A stretch of DNA of 8,952 bases from NCBI GenBank assembly GCA_964608495.1, contig CAZSOQ010000215.1, positions 1 through 8,952 on the forward strand. Reading direction: 5' to 3'. This DNA comes from JAKORR01 sp964608495. GTDB taxonomy: Bacteria; Armatimonadota; Zipacnadia; Zipacnadales; FEN-943. The position numbers and the translations under genes were made by a program. Under the pieces are notes generated by a model. It was not told the DNA's origin. It saw nothing but the letters and a program-made list of their open reading frames with translations, and searched no databases. Of this stretch, positions 6,690 through 8,952 are shown one piece after another. How positions within the stretch are numbered: the first letter of the stretch is position 1; each line of letters opens with the position of its first letter.

Positions 6690-7631
6690 CTACGGCTTCC
6701 CTTCCCAGGGAAACAGCACGTCGCGCTGCTCGCCTACCGCCCGCCCGATCGCCTCCCGGCACTCCTCGGTAAGCGGGTACTCCAGGAAGCTGCGCCAGGT
6801 CCCGAAGATCCCCATCTCGACGAGCAGCCACTTCAGCCCCGACAGCCAGCAGGTGATGCTCTGCCCGCCATAGACGTCGTACATCAGGCGGTTCATGCGC
6901 TCTTGCAGCTCCCGGGCCCGCGCCCCGTCTCCGGCGGCCACGGCCTGCGTGATGAGCCCCGCCAGGTGCCCGTTGAACACGCCGCCGCCGAGCAGCAGGC
7001 CGTCGTACCCCGCCTCCAGGTACTGCACGCAGCGAAACTCGTCCCCATCCAGCAGCAGCAGCTCCGGCCGCTCCCGCCGCGCCGCCAGCGCGATCTCTCG
7101 CCGCTCGGCGCTGCCCGAGCTGTCCTTGACCATGACCACGCCGTCCTGCCGGTAGATCTCGCCCAGCACCTCGTCGGGCACCACCACGGCCCCCGCCGAG
7201 CCCCGGTCGTAGATCCCCACCGGCAGCGGGCTACCCGCGATGGCCTGCTGGTACAGCCGCAGCAGGTTCTCGCCCGTGGCGTTCAGCAGGAAGCTGGGTG
7301 GCGCGATGACGGCGATATCGGCGCCGTCCTCCGCGGCCGCCTCAGCGTTGTCCAGCACCCGCGCCGCCGAGTTGTCCGTCACCTGCACCGCGATCGCCAG
7401 CCGCCCCGCGCTCGCCTCCACCGCGGCTCGCACGAGCCTACGCCTCTCGCGGTCGGGCATCCACGCCCCCTCGCCGCAGGTCCCAGCCAGGAACAGGCCC
7501 TTCACGCCCAGCCGCAGGTGGTGCTCGACCATCCGCGCCACGGCCTCGACGTCCGTCCGCATGTCCTCGGTGAAGGGCGTGGGCGCCGCGGACCACACCC
7601 CGGCCAGGCTCCTCATGTCCTCGCCGTTCAT
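6690..7631 (-). CDS. DapA-superfamily lyase/aldolase (dihydrodipicolinate synthase family)
   Basis: A 313-residue TIM-barrel protein of the Schiff-base-forming pyruvate lyase family (DHDPS, N-acetylneuraminate lyase, 2-keto-3-deoxygluconate aldolase, related dehydratases), of usual family length and probably cytoplasmic. Visible motifs are GTCGE at 50-54 in place of the common GTTGE, catalytic Tyr141 in GIYDRGS, and Schiff-base Lys169 in VMVKDSSGS. The residues after Tyr141 do not follow the YNxPxR pattern of true DHDPS, and the Arg that binds the substrate carboxylate there is absent. Lysine biosynthesis is therefore unlikely. Beside two lyases and a sugar transporter, cleavage of a 2-keto-3-deoxy sugar acid is the attractive role, but this is inference. 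The ATG has GAGGGAG 8 nt upstream; Met6 is an alternative start. It lies 73 nt after the second lyase gene on the same strand and is probably co-transcribed with it. Confidence 0.88.
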   Translation of the reverse strand: MNGEDMRSLAGVWSAAPTPFTEDMRTDVEAVARMVEHHLRLGVKGLFLAGTCGEGAWMPDRERRRLVRAAVEASAGRLAIAVQVTDNSAARVLDNAEAAAEDGADIAVIAPPSFLLNATGENLLRLYQQAIAGSPLPVGIYDRGSAGAVVVPDEVLGEIYRQDGVVMVKDSSGSAERREIALAARRERPELLLLDGDEFRCVQYLEAGYDGLLLGGGVFNGHLAGLITQAVAAGDGARARELQERMNRLMYDVYGGQSITCWLSGLKWLLVEMGIFGTWRSFLEYPLTEECREAIGRAVGEQRDVLFPWEGKP

Positions 7632-7652
7632 AGCTCGTGCTCCCTCAGCCGT

Positions 7653-7700
7653 AGGTCGCTGCGCGACCTGGGCCGCAGGTCGCCGCGCGACCTGAGCCGC
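7653..7700. repeat. Twin 24-bp direct repeats, each a perfect hairpin
   Basis: Two adjacent 24-bp units (7653-7676 and 7677-7700) differ at two positions. Each starts with a perfect 7-bp stem, AGGTCGC and GCGACCT, around a 3-nt loop (TGC at 7660-7662 in the first, CGC at 7684-7686 in the second), then a GGGCCGC or GAGCCGC spacer. They fill most of the 73-nt gap between the upstream lyase stop and the DapA-family start, and end 21 nt before that start. They could alter expression of the downstream gene or be a small mobile repeat. No T-run is present. Confidence 0.8.
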
Positions 7701-7704
7701 GCGC

Positions 7705-8952
7705 CTACTCCGCCTCGGCCTTCGTGATGCTCAGATCGTCCAGGTAGGCCTCGACCCGCGCCGCATTGAAGCTGTGGATCCAGACCTGGATCGCCGCCGT
7801 GTCCGGCGGTGTCTCGAAGGGGAGCTCGAAGCTCGCCCACTCGCCCACCGGCCCGGACACGGACCCGATCGCCGGCAGCCAGCCCCGCTCGTCCGTGTCG
7901 TTGAGCAGCTTGCCCTGCGCGTCCAGGTACCTCACGTACATCCCGATGCCCTGGCCCGACACGTGGTACACCTTCCCGCGCAGCACGTACCTGCCCGCGC
8001 CCTCCACCGGCATGCGCACCGACGAGATGTTCGAGCCCGTGTCTTCCGCCGTGTCGGTGATCTTCAGCGACAGCGCGCCGCTCGCGGCCCGCTCGTCCGA
8101 GATGGCGCCCAGGCAGTTCGGCGGCAGCTCCCAGCCCCAGGTCCCATACTTGAAGCCCCCGTTCGCCAGTAGCCCCCCTGCCGCGTCGCGCCCGAAGTCC
8201 TCGAAGGGCGTGATGGTGACGGTGATGGTGGCTGCCGCGACGGGCTGCGCCAGCTTAATCCCCAGCCGCGTGGGATGCACCGGCGCGTCCTCGATGATCT
8301 TCTCGGCCTCGACCGCGACCTCTCCGCCCTCGGCCTTGATCTCCACTCGCAGGGCGCGATCCAGGTCATAGACGGCCAGCGTGCCGTCGTCCAGCCGCAG
8401 CCAGTCCCCCTTGGTCACCAGCGCCGTCTCGAAGGGCTGCGGCTGCGTGAATTCCACACGGTCCGTGACGGTCAGGGACCCCTCGCCCGCGCGGGAGTAC
8501 AACAAGGTCCGCTCGAGCGTCTTCAGCTCCGGCACGTCGTAGGCCGCGCGCAGGTCGAGCTGCAGCGTATCCGCCTCGTCGGTGAAGTCCGCGAGCAGCA
8601 CCTCGGCCTTGGCCAGCGGGCCCGGTCGCTGCAGCTTGCCCGCCACCACCGGCACGGCATGGCCGTAGGAGTTCAGCAGCTTGCTGTCGTACCGACGGCT
8701 GCTGAAGGTGCGCGCGGTGTAGGTCTCCGCGCCCGGGTCCAGCAGCACCGCCCGCTCTCCCGTCACCACCACGTAGGACCCCACGTCGTTGTGGTTGTGG
8801 TGTTCGGCGTTGTGCCCGCCCTTCAGCGCCACCCCCAACCGGCACCCCGAGTCCGCCGCCGGGCGCCCGATCAGCACCTGCGCCTTGTCGAACCAGGTGC
8901 GAAGCCCCGGCCCCTCGGCCTTTCCGGCGAGGACCTGGTGACGACGAGCGAC
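7705..8952 (-). CDS. Heparinase II/III-family protein with C-terminal carbohydrate-binding-like domain (N-terminus missing)
   Basis: The frame is open to the right edge, so this is the C-terminal 415 residues of a larger protein; the GTG at 8877 is internal, not a start. Fragment residues about 26-250 are a heparinase II/III beta-sheet domain: KGGHNAEHHNHNDVGS (His52 and His54 in HHNHND), then LLDPGAETYTARTF, RRYDS and LLNSYGHAVP, a set typical of this family. Residues about 270-410 form a separate beta-sandwich (LLANGGFKYGTWGWE near its start, a W/Y-rich core, YLDDLSI at its end) resembling CBM4/9-type modules. The presumed role is cleavage of an acidic polysaccharide by elimination. The toroid with the Asn-His and Tyr catalytic residues, and any signal peptide, lie off the window. 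It differs from the 2130-5951 lyase in motifs and architecture, so the two are not recent duplicates. The DapA-family gene follows on the same strand. Confidence 0.88.
   Translation of the reverse strand, partial: VARRHQVLAGKAEGPGLRTWFDKAQVLIGRPAADSGCRLGVALKGGHNAEHHNHNDVGSYVVVTGERAVLLDPGAETYTARTFSSRRYDSKLLNSYGHAVPVVAGKLQRPGPLAKAEVLLADFTDEADTLQLDLRAAYDVPELKTLERTLLYSRAGEGSLTVTDRVEFTQPQPFETALVTKGDWLRLDDGTLAVYDLDRALRVEIKAEGGEVAVEAEKIIEDAPVHPTRLGIKLAQPVAAATITVTITPFEDFGRDAAGGLLANGGFKYGTWGWELPPNCLGAISDERAASGALSLKITDTAEDTGSNISSVRMPVEGAGRYVLRGKVYHVSGQGIGMYVRYLDAQGKLLNDTDERGWLPAIGSVSGPVGEWASFELPFETPPDTAAIQVWIHSFNAARVEAYLDDLSITKAEAE

Noticed and set aside
6369..7727. Plus-strand open frame across the DapA-family gene
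   Set aside because: It is antisense to a gene with a catalytic Tyr and Lys in the right places, and it starts inside the tandem repeat.
7705..8877. GTG at 8877 as the true start of the second lyase
   Set aside because: The frame continues without a stop to the window edge, and the conserved heparinase domain begins around it, so the N-terminal part lies outside.

Overview
The window is very GC-rich, with strong G/C preference at third codon positions. It holds five protein genes, two of them cut by the window edges. A lipoprotein-type (Cys28) solute-binding protein and an exported lyase point to a bacterium with a periplasm. The gene content (heparinase II/III-like lyases, sugar ABC uptake, a DapA-superfamily lyase) suits an environmental polysaccharide degrader, for example of the Planctomycetes, Armatimonadota or a related group. 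That placement is a guess; no phylogenetic marker gene is present.

Layout. 1-1869 (minus): a sugar ABC uptake operon, with a periplasmic binding lipoprotein (799-1869) followed 5 nt later by an RbsA/MglA-type ATPase (1-793, C-terminal half off the window). 1870-2129: a divergent intergenic region with a sigma70-like promoter facing the transporter. 2130-5951 (plus): a 1273-residue exported multidomain heparinase II/III-family lyase. 5952-6689: a gene-free convergent region with three tandem copies of a 181-bp repeat, each carrying a REP-like hairpin with a GTAG foot, then three further hairpins. 6690-7631 (minus): a DapA-superfamily lyase/aldolase. 7632-7704: a short gap almost filled by two tandem copies of a 24-bp hairpin repeat. 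7705-8952 (minus): the C-terminal 415 residues of a second, different heparinase II/III-family protein, cut by the right edge.

How the genes may work together (inference): the two lyases would cleave a uronic-acid-containing polysaccharide outside the cytoplasm, the ABC system would import a released sugar, and the DapA-family enzyme could split a 2-keto-3-deoxy acid derived from it. The divergent and convergent gene order fits a small carbohydrate-utilisation locus. No sulfatase, unsaturated glucuronyl hydrolase, permease or regulator lies inside the window, so the substrate is undetermined.

I see no convincing new defence or mobile system. The most unusual content is non-coding: the 181-bp tandem array with embedded REP-like hairpins, and the twin hairpins between the second lyase and the aldolase-like gene.
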